31,256 nt of DNA from a virus. Made by a program: the position numbers and the translations under genes. The notes beneath the pieces were generated by a model. That model was not told the DNA's origin and ran no database searches. It saw only the letters and a program-made list of their open reading frames with translations. Shown here one piece after another: positions 17,720 through 23,639 of this stretch. Within the stretch, counting starts at the first letter, position 1; each line of letters begins with the position of its first letter. The DNA is taken from positions 1-31,256 of IMG/VR virus record IMGVR_UViG_3300030329_000957; one strand, given 5' to 3'.

Positions 17720-17905
17720 ATGATAAACGAAATCTATAGCTGGATGGATCAGGTAATAAGACATTCCTTCTCTATTTGGTTAGCCATTCTTTTATTGACA
17801 TTTATATGGGGGTCTACTGTATGGGCTGTCTCTAAATGGACAGGATGGTTTAAGGCTTACGCAAAATTTTTAAAAGAAGAAGAAGAGAAAAGAAACAGGA
17901 GATAA
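17720..17905 (+). CDS. Single-TM small membrane protein (61 aa)
   Basis: The chain starts with a short polar segment, has one strong hydrophobic stretch at about 19-39 (SIWLAILLLTFIWGSTVWAV), an aromatic interface (SKWTGWFKAYAKF) and a very basic/acidic tail (EEEEKRNRR). It begins four bases after the previous stop. Size and topology fit a holin/antiholin or a small lysis accessory, but no family is recognised. Its location between the basic protein and the lipoprotein-like gene is the only contextual clue. Confidence 0.58.
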   Translation: MINEIYSWMDQVIRHSFSIWLAILLLTFIWGSTVWAVSKWTGWFKAYAKFLKEEEEKRNRR

Positions 17906-17914
17906 TATAAAACA

Positions 17915-18124
17915 ATGAAAGCCCGTCCTCTTAGACTAGCTTTTTATATGATATTATTGATTCAAATATCATGTTCTGTTGGGCCAAGGCGTAACGGCGC
18001 TTTAACTGTAGAACATCGTCCTGTAGATTATCCCTGCCCAAGAGGAACACTAAAGATGGGTGATCCTAGATTTCCTAAATTCTATACTTGCGAAAAACTT
18101 TGGCCTAGAGAAACATCATGGTAA
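17915..18124 (+). CDS. Putative small lipoprotein (69 aa)
   Basis: The N-terminus is MKARPLRLAFYMILLIQISC followed by SVGPRR. It is a basic n-region, a hydrophobic core and a Cys at residue 20 in a lipobox-like context (I-Q-I-S-C, acceptable but not ideal because the -3 position is Gln-Ile rather than Leu-x). The mature part has two more Cys and many Pro. If lipidated it would sit in the outer or inner membrane. It precedes the TonB gene by nine bases. In classical lysis modules an outer-membrane lipoprotein pairs with an inner-membrane partner (spanins), so a spanin-like pairing with a neighbour is possible. AGGAG ends at 17901, a slightly long distance from the ATG. Confidence 0.55.
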   Translation: MKARPLRLAFYMILLIQISCSVGPRRNGALTVEHRPVDYPCPRGTLKMGDPRFPKFYTCEKLWPRETSW

Positions 18125-18133
18125 GGAGATAAC

Positions 18134-18733
18134 ATGTTTACTAGAATTGCAGCAGCCGTTTCATTTGGAACAGGGATTACATTTGGTTTATTGTTCATAA
18201 TGCAGTTGTTAATTTCAACTGGAGAACAGGCCATGACGGAGACTGAGAACTTCAGGCTTGGAGATTTCGTGCGTGTTGAACGAACTGAAGTTGTCGAGGT
18301 AAAGAAAGAAAAGCCTGAGAAACCTCCAGAACCAGAGCAAATGCCTGAAATGCCTACGCCTGATATGTTAAATAACTTTGATAACTCTATGGCTGTCTCT
18401 GTATCTGCGCCTCAAATTAGAACAGGTATGAGCATAGGCGGAGTAGGCTTTGGTATAAGTGATGGAGAATATCTGCCTATTGTAAAGGTAGCTCCTGTGT
18501 ATCCAGCAAGGGCTTTGAACAGGGGCTTGGAAGGCTACGTTATTGTAGAGTTTACAGTGACTAGACAAGGAACAGTAAGAGATGTAGGCGTTGTAGAATC
18601 TACAAGTACTTTGTTTGAACGTGCAGCTATGGAATCTGCTTTAAAGTTTAAGTATAAACCAAGAGTCATTGATGGTGTAGCTGTTGAAGTCCCTGGTGTA
18701 AGAAATAAAATAACCTTTGAAATTTCTGCTTAG
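18134..18733 (+). CDS. TonB family energy transducer protein
   Basis: This 199-aa protein has the TonB architecture: an N-terminal inner-membrane anchor (about 8-29, FGTGITFGLLFIMQLL), a periplasmic Lys/Glu/Pro-rich linker (about 55-78, KKEKPEKPPEPEQMPEMPTP) and a C-terminal TonB domain (about 113-199) with the signature P-YP-ALNRGLEGYV (YP at 123-124), VEFTVTRQGTVRD and the helix FERAAMESALKFKYKP. TonB uses ExbB/ExbD energy to open outer-membrane receptors such as those for siderophores and B12. No exbB/exbD or receptor is nearby, so it would have to use the host's. A strong SD (AAGGAGAT) precedes the ATG. The linker is short compared with E. coli TonB (239 aa) and the sequence resembles TonB2-type proteins. 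It ends the + strand array. Confidence 0.88.
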   Translation: MFTRIAAAVSFGTGITFGLLFIMQLLISTGEQAMTETENFRLGDFVRVERTEVVEVKKEKPEKPPEPEQMPEMPTPDMLNNFDNSMAVSVSAPQIRTGMSIGGVGFGISDGEYLPIVKVAPVYPARALNRGLEGYVIVEFTVTRQGTVRDVGVVESTSTLFERAAMESALKFKYKPRVIDGVAVEVPGVRNKITFEISA

Positions 18734-19297
18734 TTATAAACTATATTCAAAATTCTGTGTCTCTGCATTAAGACTTACAAGCTTTGCCCCGTTTCTAATA
18801 TGATAATGTGTTGCCATTGGTGTAAGCGGAGACAGCGTAACAACTCTTTTTAAGTTTTTGATCTTCGCATATTTAAGAGTCTCTTGCATTATTTTCTTTC
18901 CCGCTCCCTTCTGTCTTGACCAGACAGTATAAGCAACGGCTATGTTTGCGTTTTTCTCATACTTACTGACCTTACTCATTAAGTCCAACTCACGAACAGT
19001 ATGAGGTACATCATTAGTAAAGGCTAAACATATAATCGCTTTGGTTTCTTTCCCGTGTTTAAGGCCAAAAATTTTCCTATCAAACGACCTCCTCCATTGT
19101 AAATCTATTTCTGGTCTAACCGGATCTTCGGAAACATCTATAGTCTTTAGTTCTACAAGCCTCGCCTTTCTTGTCCAATTAGAATCAATACGGGTTTTTT
19201 CTTTAAACCGAGTAAGTATCGTTTTTAACACATCGTATAGTCCTTGTTTAATATAGGTAGTTCTTCTGTTGCTACGGGACTCCAACCCAACTTCCAT
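18734..19297 (-). CDS. Putative GNAT-like acetyltransferase
   Basis: This 187-aa protein has a C-terminal half suggestive of the GNAT fold: a strand (ANIAVAYTVWSRQ), a helix after a GAG motif (KGAGKKIMQETLKYAKI), a strand (RVVTLSPLTPMA), then HYHIRNGAKLVSLN, an order often seen in GNAT proteins. The N-terminal half includes ARLVELKTIDVSEDPVRPEI and a strand-rich region. I recall similar proteins in marine phages annotated as acetyltransferases; no substrate is known. The start at 19297 lies inside the end of the repeat micro-protein gene and its SD is poor; TTG or a downstream GTG could be the true start. It is the last gene of the leftward array, its stop touching the convergent TonB stop. 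Confidence 0.62.
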   Translation of the reverse strand: MEVGLESRSNRRTTYIKQGLYDVLKTILTRFKEKTRIDSNWTRKARLVELKTIDVSEDPVRPEIDLQWRRSFDRKIFGLKHGKETKAIICLAFTNDVPHTVRELDLMSKVSKYEKNANIAVAYTVWSRQKGAGKKIMQETLKYAKIKNLKRVVTLSPLTPMATHYHIRNGAKLVSLNAETQNFEYSL

Positions 19298-19469
19298 CGG
19301 GAGCCTGCCTTGGACTTACTCCAACCCAACTTCCATCAGGAGCCTGCCTTGGACTTCCTCCGACCCAATTACCGTCTGGAGCCTGTGTTTGTGAGTAAGC
19401 CTGTGTCAAGAGAAATAGAAAAGCTATTATCGTAATTACCACTAGAAGCCAAGATAACTTCAAACCCAT
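19272..19469 (-). CDS. Secreted/anchored micro-protein with APDGSWVG repeats
   Basis: This 65-aa protein starts with MGLKLSWLLVVITIIAFLFL, a signal peptide or membrane anchor ending about TQAYSQ, followed by three copies of a 13-residue unit (consensus QAPDGSWVGVSPR; the first reads QAPDGNWVGGSPR). I chose the ATG at 19469, not the in-frame start at 19490, because the upstream gene's stop lies at 19473-19471 and GGGAAAG is suitably placed. No family is assigned. PDG-W-G repeats like these occur in small exported proteins of marine phages, from memory. It may be envelope-targeted and is produced from the leftward array. Confidence 0.62.
   Translation of the reverse strand: MGLKLSWLLVVITIIAFLFLLTQAYSQTQAPDGNWVGGSPRQAPDGSWVGVSPRQAPDGSWVGVP
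19275..19388 (-). repeat. 39-bp tandem repeat in the micro-protein gene
   Basis: Three 39-bp units, the last truncated, share a core that reads tccaacccaacttccat on the + strand, with a few substitutions. They encode the 13-residue APDGSWVG repeats on the - strand. The first unit (in transcription order) is the most divergent. The third unit contains the ATG used in the other frame by the acetyltransferase-like gene. Confidence 0.88.
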
Positions 19470-19470
19470 T

Positions 19471-19698
19471 TTACTTTCCCACACTGGCACAACCGTTTCG
19501 GAAGTGGCTGTTTAAAGTTTGTAATTTATCGTCTGCTTCAGCTAGTAACGCTATTAACCCGTCTAAAGATTCCATTATGCTAGGATGTTCGGCTACTCCC
19601 ACGCTACTCATTAGGTAGTTTTCTATGTCTATCTTAATTCCCTCTATCTGTGCTTCGTACTTAAGTCTCAAAGCTTTTATTTTTGGGTGTCTTCCCAC
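19471..19698 (-). CDS. Small hypothetical helical protein (75 aa)
   Basis: The protein is mostly helical: a basic start (GRHPKIKALRLKYEAQIEGI), a middle with EHPSIMESLDGLIALLAEAD and a Cys near the end. It has no membrane segment. It lies in the tightly packed leftward array, its stop just ahead of the repeat micro-protein start. I recall no named family. A good SD (GGAGAGA) is seen upstream of the ATG at 19698. It may be a coiled-coil accessory protein. Confidence 0.6.
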   Translation of the reverse strand: MGRHPKIKALRLKYEAQIEGIKIDIENYLMSSVGVAEHPSIMESLDGLIALLAEADDKLQTLNSHFRNGCASVGK

Positions 19699-19715
19699 GC
19701 TGTCTCTCCTTGTTC

Positions 19716-19967
19716 TTAAGTGGCATCGTCTACAATCTCATATATCCAATAATCTAAAATCATATCTCTAGGTATAATCATTGGAGTGTTGATAGTTTTC
19801 TTATCCTTCTCATAAAAATCTGTGCATAAAATAATAGCATCGGAGGTTTCTTTAATCAAGAACCCTATGGTAGACCTGACAACTGGCTTTAGTTTTCTTG
19901 CGTCTTCTAAAGTAAAATCATCTGTGTCTATCCAAGCATCTCCCCATTTTACTTCTACAACTTTCAT
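19716..19967 (-). CDS. Small hypothetical phage protein (83 aa; start uncertain)
   Basis: I use the ATG at 19967, giving MKVVEVKWGDAWIDTDDFTL as the N-terminus; an upstream GTG at 19994 is also in frame but overlaps the previous gene more. Neither start has a strong SD, so coupling to the upstream stop (TAA at 19971-19969) is likely. The protein has alternating beta strands and helices: VRSTIGFLIKETSDAIILCT, then a Pro/Met-rich end (TPMIIPRDMI). I recall similar short proteins in phages with a (V/E)V.W.DAW.D pattern, function unknown. Its compact beta-rich look could be an SH3-like or small regulatory fold. Confidence 0.62.
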   Translation of the reverse strand: MKVVEVKWGDAWIDTDDFTLEDARKLKPVVRSTIGFLIKETSDAIILCTDFYEKDKKTINTPMIIPRDMILDYWIYEIVDDAT

Positions 19968-19968
19968 G

Positions 19969-20220
19969 TTAAACAAATCGTTGCAAGATTCCACTAAGAA
20001 GTATAAACATTCCTATAGCATTCAATGTTATTAAAGCCCTATCTCTCCATATACACGCTACACAAAACCATCCAGTAACTCCTACAAAAGATAAAAGAGT
20101 GTCTAAATAATTAGACCCGTCTGAAGCTCTTATAGCCATCGCTGCTATTAAGCATAAAGAAGCGGCCCATTTAATGCACCAGGACAATTTATCTTTAGGC
20201 GTTGTATCTTCTAATCGCAT
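19969..20220 (-). CDS. Small two-TM membrane protein (83 aa)
   Basis: Hydrophobic segments are seen at about 15-29 (CIKWAASLCLIAAMAI), 40-57 (LLSFVGVTGWFCVACIW) and 61-79 (LITLNAIGMFILLSGI), so two or three membrane helices are likely. An RD-ALI-LN-IG motif links the last two. It overlaps the gene before it by 10 bp (20211-20220). Membrane proteins this size in leftward arrays are often of unknown function; a role in envelope modification or superinfection exclusion is conceivable. I give no family name with confidence. Confidence 0.6.
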   Translation of the reverse strand: MRLEDTTPKDKLSWCIKWAASLCLIAAMAIRASDGSNYLDTLLSFVGVTGWFCVACIWRDRALITLNAIGMFILLSGILQRFV

Positions 20221-20429
20221 TTTAAATTCCCTAATTCTTCTTCAAGAATTTTGTGAAGAGGTTCCAAGTATATTCGCCCTTCCCTTATTATTTTTTTTAT
20301 GATAGGACATTCATCTTTATTGAATACTTTTTTAACATCCTTTTCTGGAAGACCGCTTAATTCGGTTACTAGGTTTCCTTTTGAATCAATCAAAATTCTA
20401 AATGATAAAATGTTTCCTTCTTTTGTCAT
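20211..20429 (-). CDS. Small hypothetical protein (72 aa)
   Basis: This is a short soluble protein with mixed strands and helices: ILSFRILIDSKGNLVTELS, then EKDVKKVFNKDECPIIKKII and an acidic C-terminal helix (YLEPLHKILEEELGN). The start overlaps the stop of the reductase gene (ATGA, 20426-20429), so translation is coupled. It is not recognised. Sitting directly after the reductase it could be linked to nucleotide metabolism, for example as a small glutaredoxin-like partner, but it lacks a CxxC motif, so that specific idea is not supported. Confidence 0.6.
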   Translation of the reverse strand: MTKEGNILSFRILIDSKGNLVTELSGLPEKDVKKVFNKDECPIIKKIIREGRIYLEPLHKILEEELGNLKCD

Positions 20430-22336
20430 ATAATTTCACAGGTTCCTGCGGAACAGGCAAGCTCTTTAGTGTTCTCTGTCATGTCTTCTGTCTCATATTC
20501 AGGAAGCCTTGACCAATCAACTGTATCTGTAGTTTTCTTTAGCCACTCTTTATATTCTTTAGCAGTTATCTCTTGGTAAGGGGCTTGTTGATAAGAGTGA
20601 TCGGAATAAGGAAGAAAAGATATACCAGAAACAGAATCAAAATTCTTATGCACCCATGCTCCTACTTCCAACCATTCTGATTCTTTGACAGAGATAGTTA
20701 CAGAAGGCTTATGCTCACACCAATTATCCTGGTAACGCTTCCAAATACTCAAATGTTCAAGGGCTGTTATGTCTTCCCTAGTTATAGCTCCTTCAGGAGA
20801 CTTGATAGGAAAGTAAAACACAAACGTATGGTCTGGTTTAGTTATATCGTCTTCGTAGTAAACTCCCTGATCAACCATAAGTTTTGCTAGTGGGTCTTTT
20901 TTATCTGCTCTGATTGTTCTCAAGTAATAAGGGCTGTGCCTTGTGTGGATTCCTGATGCACTGTCTACTAATTGGCTAACAGTTCCGCTAGGTTTCACAC
21001 AAGTAACTGCTGCTGATTGATTGATTCCTAGTTTCTTTGCCCATTTTTTATTCTCTTCAACAGCTATTCGTTTTAAGCGTTCAAGATCAATACTTCCGTC
21101 TACCATTCCTTTATTATCAAGAATCCCTGTAAAAGAAACACCAAGCAAAGCTTCTTCTTTTGTATTGTTTTCCCATGCTTTGCTTAAATATCTAAAATTA
21201 GTAAGTGTAGCTTGGAAAGTTCCTAAGATGGTAGCCAGCTTTGTCTTTCTTTGAATGTCTTCTAAAGTATCCTCTGCTCTAATAACAACCTCTGTTAAGT
21301 TACAGAACTGCTTGTTGCGTAGAATAATCTCACTACAGGGGTTAGTGCCAAAGTCTGAATACTCTTTTCTCCTTCCGTTCTTGGCTGCTTGCTTCTCCGC
21401 TGCTGTCCTATTAAAGATACCCCGTTCTCCACTCTTGCTCTCGTATAAGGATAGCCACTCTTTAAGAAAGGCTCCTGTTTCTACAGAATCTGTATAAGCT
21501 ACAGAATTATTAGATAAGGCTCTTTGTTGGTTGTCTTCCCACCATGCTCCAGACTTAGCATTACGCATACGAGCGTCTGAAAGGTTACTGAGAGAGATCA
21601 AAGCACTTCGCCTTACCCCTCCTACTACTACAACCTCTGCAACCTTACACATCAAATCATGGCAATCAATGGATACTAGCTTTTTATATCCTATGCCTAT
21701 AGCGTCTTTAAAAATATTAATAGTAAATCGAAACAAGTCTTCTAGGGGCGCTGGCCCACTGGCTCTTCCTCCAAAAGTTTTCAGTCTTGCTCCGTGTGGA
21801 CGAACATTCGATACGTCCCACTGTGGAATTTGTCCAGAATATAAAAGAGAAATTAATTCTTTATACGCTTTAGCCCATCCTATTTTAGAATCAGCTACTT
21901 TTATTATCGTGTCTGTTGGATGTAGTTCTTCTGGTAAGTCTGGAAGTTTATTAACGTACTGCCTTTCAACGCTGAACCCTACCCCTGTTCCGCACATTAG
22001 TATGTAAAGAGCTTCATCAAACGCTCTTAGAGTATCTACAGCCAGATAACTACAGTTAAACCCTGCAACATGGTCACGTTCTAATGCTTTACCTGCTGAC
22101 ATTAAAGCCCTCATGCTTGGCATTACTTCCAAGTTTAACACAGCGGTTTCTAGTTCTTTTCTTTCTTTAGTAGATAAAGCAAAGTCGTGTGTGTCTTTTA
22201 AATAATTAACAAAGAAGTCGAAGTATCTTCTTACGGTTTCTTCCCAGGTTTCCCTTCTTACTTTGTCTTCATTCCATCTAGCATATCTGCTTAGATGAAT
22301 AAATTGTTGGTAATTTGTAGGTAATTCAGTTGTCAT
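20426..22336 (-). CDS. nrdJ: Class II (AdoCbl-dependent) ribonucleotide reductase, monomeric type
   Basis: This 636-aa enzyme reduces ribonucleoside triphosphates to deoxyribonucleotides using an adenosylcobalamin-derived thiyl radical, supplying dNTPs for phage replication. The key residues are present: C95 (AGFNCSYLAV), the NPCSEI loop (N332, C334, E336), C345 (FCNLTEV) and the C-terminal redox pair C628/C633 (ACSAGTC). These correspond to C119, N406/C408/E410, C419 and C731/C736 of Lactobacillus leichmannii RTPR (739 aa). The GRASGP and VRPHGARLKTFGG segments fit the monomeric type. No intein is seen and the length is near complete. Its start shares one base with the preceding stop (TAATG), so it is coupled to the 57-aa gene. 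The host must supply B12. Confidence 0.93.
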   Translation of the reverse strand: MTTELPTNYQQFIHLSRYARWNEDKVRRETWEETVRRYFDFFVNYLKDTHDFALSTKERKELETAVLNLEVMPSMRALMSAGKALERDHVAGFNCSYLAVDTLRAFDEALYILMCGTGVGFSVERQYVNKLPDLPEELHPTDTIIKVADSKIGWAKAYKELISLLYSGQIPQWDVSNVRPHGARLKTFGGRASGPAPLEDLFRFTINIFKDAIGIGYKKLVSIDCHDLMCKVAEVVVVGGVRRSALISLSNLSDARMRNAKSGAWWEDNQQRALSNNSVAYTDSVETGAFLKEWLSLYESKSGERGIFNRTAAEKQAAKNGRRKEYSDFGTNPCSEIILRNKQFCNLTEVVIRAEDTLEDIQRKTKLATILGTFQATLTNFRYLSKAWENNTKEEALLGVSFTGILDNKGMVDGSIDLERLKRIAVEENKKWAKKLGINQSAAVTCVKPSGTVSQLVDSASGIHTRHSPYYLRTIRADKKDPLAKLMVDQGVYYEDDITKPDHTFVFYFPIKSPEGAITREDITALEHLSIWKRYQDNWCEHKPSVTISVKESEWLEVGAWVHKNFDSVSGISFLPYSDHSYQQAPYQEITAKEYKEWLKKTTDTVDWSRLPEYETEDMTENTKELACSAGTCEII

Positions 22337-22509
22337 TATTCGTCTTCTTCATACATTTCCGATAACTTATCAAGAACTTCTTCAGCGTGTTCCTCTTTAA
22401 AATCTTCTCTCTTTATCTTTTTTATTTTCTTTTCTCTTGCGTTCCTTCTAGCTTTCTTTCGTTTTAAGAATCCTTTTCTTCGTTCTGCTTTTCGATCCCA
22501 ATCAGTCAC
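22336..22509 (-). CDS. Small charged protein (57 aa, GTG start)
   Basis: I read this gene directly on the - strand from GTG at 22509 to TAA at 22336. The product has a basic first half (TDWDRKAERRKGFLKRKKAR) and an acidic second half (HAEEVLDKLSEMYEEDE). Its start overlaps the end of the DUF3310-like gene and its stop shares a base with the reductase ATG. The position and phase are consistent with a real gene in the packed array. It has no recognised family. The basic region might bind nucleic acid. Confidence 0.62.
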   Translation of the reverse strand: MTDWDRKAERRKGFLKRKKARRNAREKKIKKIKREDFKEEHAEEVLDKLSEMYEEDE

Positions 22510-22801
22510 TGTCTTTGCTCTTTTTTACGAGGTAAAGAGCTATGATTGCATAGTGAATTATTTTAGCAAGTTCTAACCTCTTGCTAGACTTCTTTCCAAA
22601 GCGCATTGCATACTTCATTATGTTACCAATACAAAACCCTTCTCCATGTCCTGCATCTATAATCATATCAGTTGCTTGATACTTTCCAGAGCTATAATGT
22701 TTATGATAAGTAGAATCAATATAGTTCAGCATCTCTCTTAACATCTCATCTTCTTGAAACTTATATTCTTTCTTGCGAACAATCAAATCACTGTCCAACA
22801 T
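22502..22801 (-). CDS. DUF3310-like phage protein (99 aa)
   Basis: I take the ATG at 22801 (MLDSDLIVRKKEYKF) as the start because it overlaps the endonuclease I stop; the longer in-frame reading to 22984 only shadows the endonuclease I gene. The product contains HYSSGKYQATDMIIDAGHGE, then FCIGNIMKYAMRFGKK and KRLELAKIIHYAIIALY. This is the pattern of DUF3310: HY...eaiDvi, then fc.GNi.KYi.R.gkK, then el.Ka..Y. The family is common in phages and has been called nucleotide kinase-like, but its function is not firmly known. It sits between DNA-processing and dNTP-making genes, which fits nucleotide metabolism or replication. Confidence 0.75.
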   Translation of the reverse strand: MLDSDLIVRKKEYKFQEDEMLREMLNYIDSTYHKHYSSGKYQATDMIIDAGHGEGFCIGNIMKYAMRFGKKSSKRLELAKIIHYAIIALYLVKKSKDSD

Positions 22802-23201
22802 CTGTCCACTCCTCCGGTAAGGTGTCTTCAGTAAACCATCTGAAATCATTAGTCTCTGCCCATTCAGCATGAGTCCTTTTTGTTCCGTCCTTTCTCTTTT
22901 TAGCTTGAGGCATAGGCGAGTAAGGGCTTGAGAACAAAAAGACAAGCTCCGTATTTTCTGGTAAAGCTTTCTTAATCCAAACATATTTCCTGTATTCTGC
23001 GAAATCCCAAAACCTTCCCTTTGCTTCTAGTAATATTGTTAAACCATTGAAAGACTTAACAAAATCTGGTTCGTAGTGGTGCTCTATAATGTAATGGATC
23101 TTGTCCTGGTGGTGTTGCCAAGATTTCAAAATACCATCATGTAAACTTTCTTCCCATCTGGAATCGTACTTAGGTCTAGCTTTTCTAGGCTTTCTTCTAA
23201 T
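22788..23201 (-). CDS. Endonuclease I (T7 gp3-like Holliday junction resolvase), apparent ATT start
   Basis: Read from an ATT at 23201 this gives 137 residues, against 149 in T7 gp3. It resembles T7 endonuclease I: PDF with D46, EAKG with E59 and K61, VFLFSS, and the ending RWFTEDTLPEEW, parallel to T7's FADKLIPAEW. T7's catalytic E20 corresponds to E17/E18 in RWEESLHDG. No ATG, GTG, TTG or CTG exists in frame upstream of that glutamate; the first conventional start, TTG at 23129, would remove it. The ATT has a good SD (GGAAAGGAA, 23216-23208) and overlaps the upstream stop as ATTAG. The enzyme resolves four-way junctions and branched DNA before packaging and helps degrade host DNA. Confidence 0.85.
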   Translation of the reverse strand: MRRKPRKARPKYDSRWEESLHDGILKSWQHHQDKIHYIIEHHYEPDFVKSFNGLTILLEAKGRFWDFAEYRKYVWIKKALPENTELVFLFSSPYSPMPQAKKRKDGTKRTHAEWAETNDFRWFTEDTLPEEWTDVGQ

Positions 23202-23373
23202 GGAATGTTCCTTTCCTGGCTTCTAATTCCAAGTCAATGGCTTTACTTAAAAGAACTAAAACTTCTTCATCTACATAATCTACAGAGTTTCCCGACATAA
23301 TAAAACCTGCTAAAGCTATTACAATATCTGGTAACGTGTGCTCTGTTTCATTGGGGTCGAGTTTAAGCTGCAT
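23197..23373 (-). CDS. Small hypothetical protein (58 aa)
   Basis: I read this from ATG at 23373 to TAG at 23197. The product starts MQLKLDPNETEHTLPDIVIA and ends with a Leu/Glu-rich helix (VLLSKAIDLELEARKG). It overlaps the end of the preceding 106-aa gene by 55 bp and its stop overlaps the endonuclease I start. A shorter start at the internal ATG (MSGNSVDY) is possible. It fills a stretch that would otherwise be a gap in a packed operon. I recall short phage proteins ending in a similar AL-LELE helix with no known function. Confidence 0.55.
   Translation of the reverse strand: MQLKLDPNETEHTLPDIVIALAGFIMSGNSVDYVDEEVLVLLSKAIDLELEARKGTFH
23208..23216 (-). promoter_or_regulatory. Shine-Dalgarno that selects a near-cognate ATT start
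   Basis: GGAAAGGAA (on the - strand, 23216-23208) lies 6 bases before the ATT at 23201. The same bases lie inside the coding end of the 58-aa gene. The spacing and the stop-start overlap ATTAG make reinitiation at ATT plausible, as known for infC in bacteria. Confidence 0.6.
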
Positions 23374-23639
23374 TGAATCTGTTCCATTGTAACATTCTCA
23401 ATTTCTAATTCTGGTCTTTGTTTTATTACTCTCTTGATTCCGTTTTTTACCCACTTAAAAGAGTAAGCGTTTAAGTGAATACGATTGTTTGCAAAGAAGT
23501 GTGTCTCGTCTGGTAACAAGTTTTCAATGTTTTCCTTCGTTACCTGTTCAGCTTCTTCATCTGGCAATAAAGATTGAACCCATTCTATAAGAAGCTGTCT
23601 GGTTCTTCGATTTATTCTCCTTGCTTTTCTAGCGTTCAC
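23319..23639 (-). CDS. Hypothetical phage protein (106 aa, GTG start)
   Basis: The protein begins with a basic stretch (NARKARRINRRTRQLLIEWV), then has LLPDEEAEQVTKENIENLLP, ANNRIHLNAYSFKWVKNGIK and a C-terminal MEQIQ. The start is GTG at 23639, overlapping the exonuclease stop by 11 bp, with GGAG upstream. I recall close relatives in marine phages, all unannotated. It is soluble, mostly helical and basic at the N-terminus. Neighbouring nucleases suggest a DNA-linked role, but nothing in the sequence shows one. Confidence 0.62.
   Translation of the reverse strand: MNARKARRINRRTRQLLIEWVQSLLPDEEAEQVTKENIENLLPDETHFFANNRIHLNAYSFKWVKNGIKRVIKQRPELEIENVTMEQIQCSLNSTPMKQSTRYQIL

Noticed and set aside
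18731-18743. Inverted repeat TAGTT-ATA-AACTA as a bidirectional terminator
   Set aside because: Five AT-rich base pairs with a three-base loop would be too weak for a terminator, and there is no T run.
19244-19435. 63-aa + strand frame with PNFHREPALD-type repeats
   Set aside because: The repeats come from the 39-bp DNA unit, which makes any frame repetitive; the - strand frame has a signal peptide and fits the operon direction.
21531-22007. 158-aa open frame on the + strand inside the reductase gene
   Set aside because: The opposite strand encodes a full class II RNR with all active-site residues; this frame shows no recognisable domain.
22802-22984. Longer N-terminus of the DUF3310-like protein
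   Set aside because: This part shadows the endonuclease I gene in another frame; DUF3310-like sequence begins only after the ATG at 22801.
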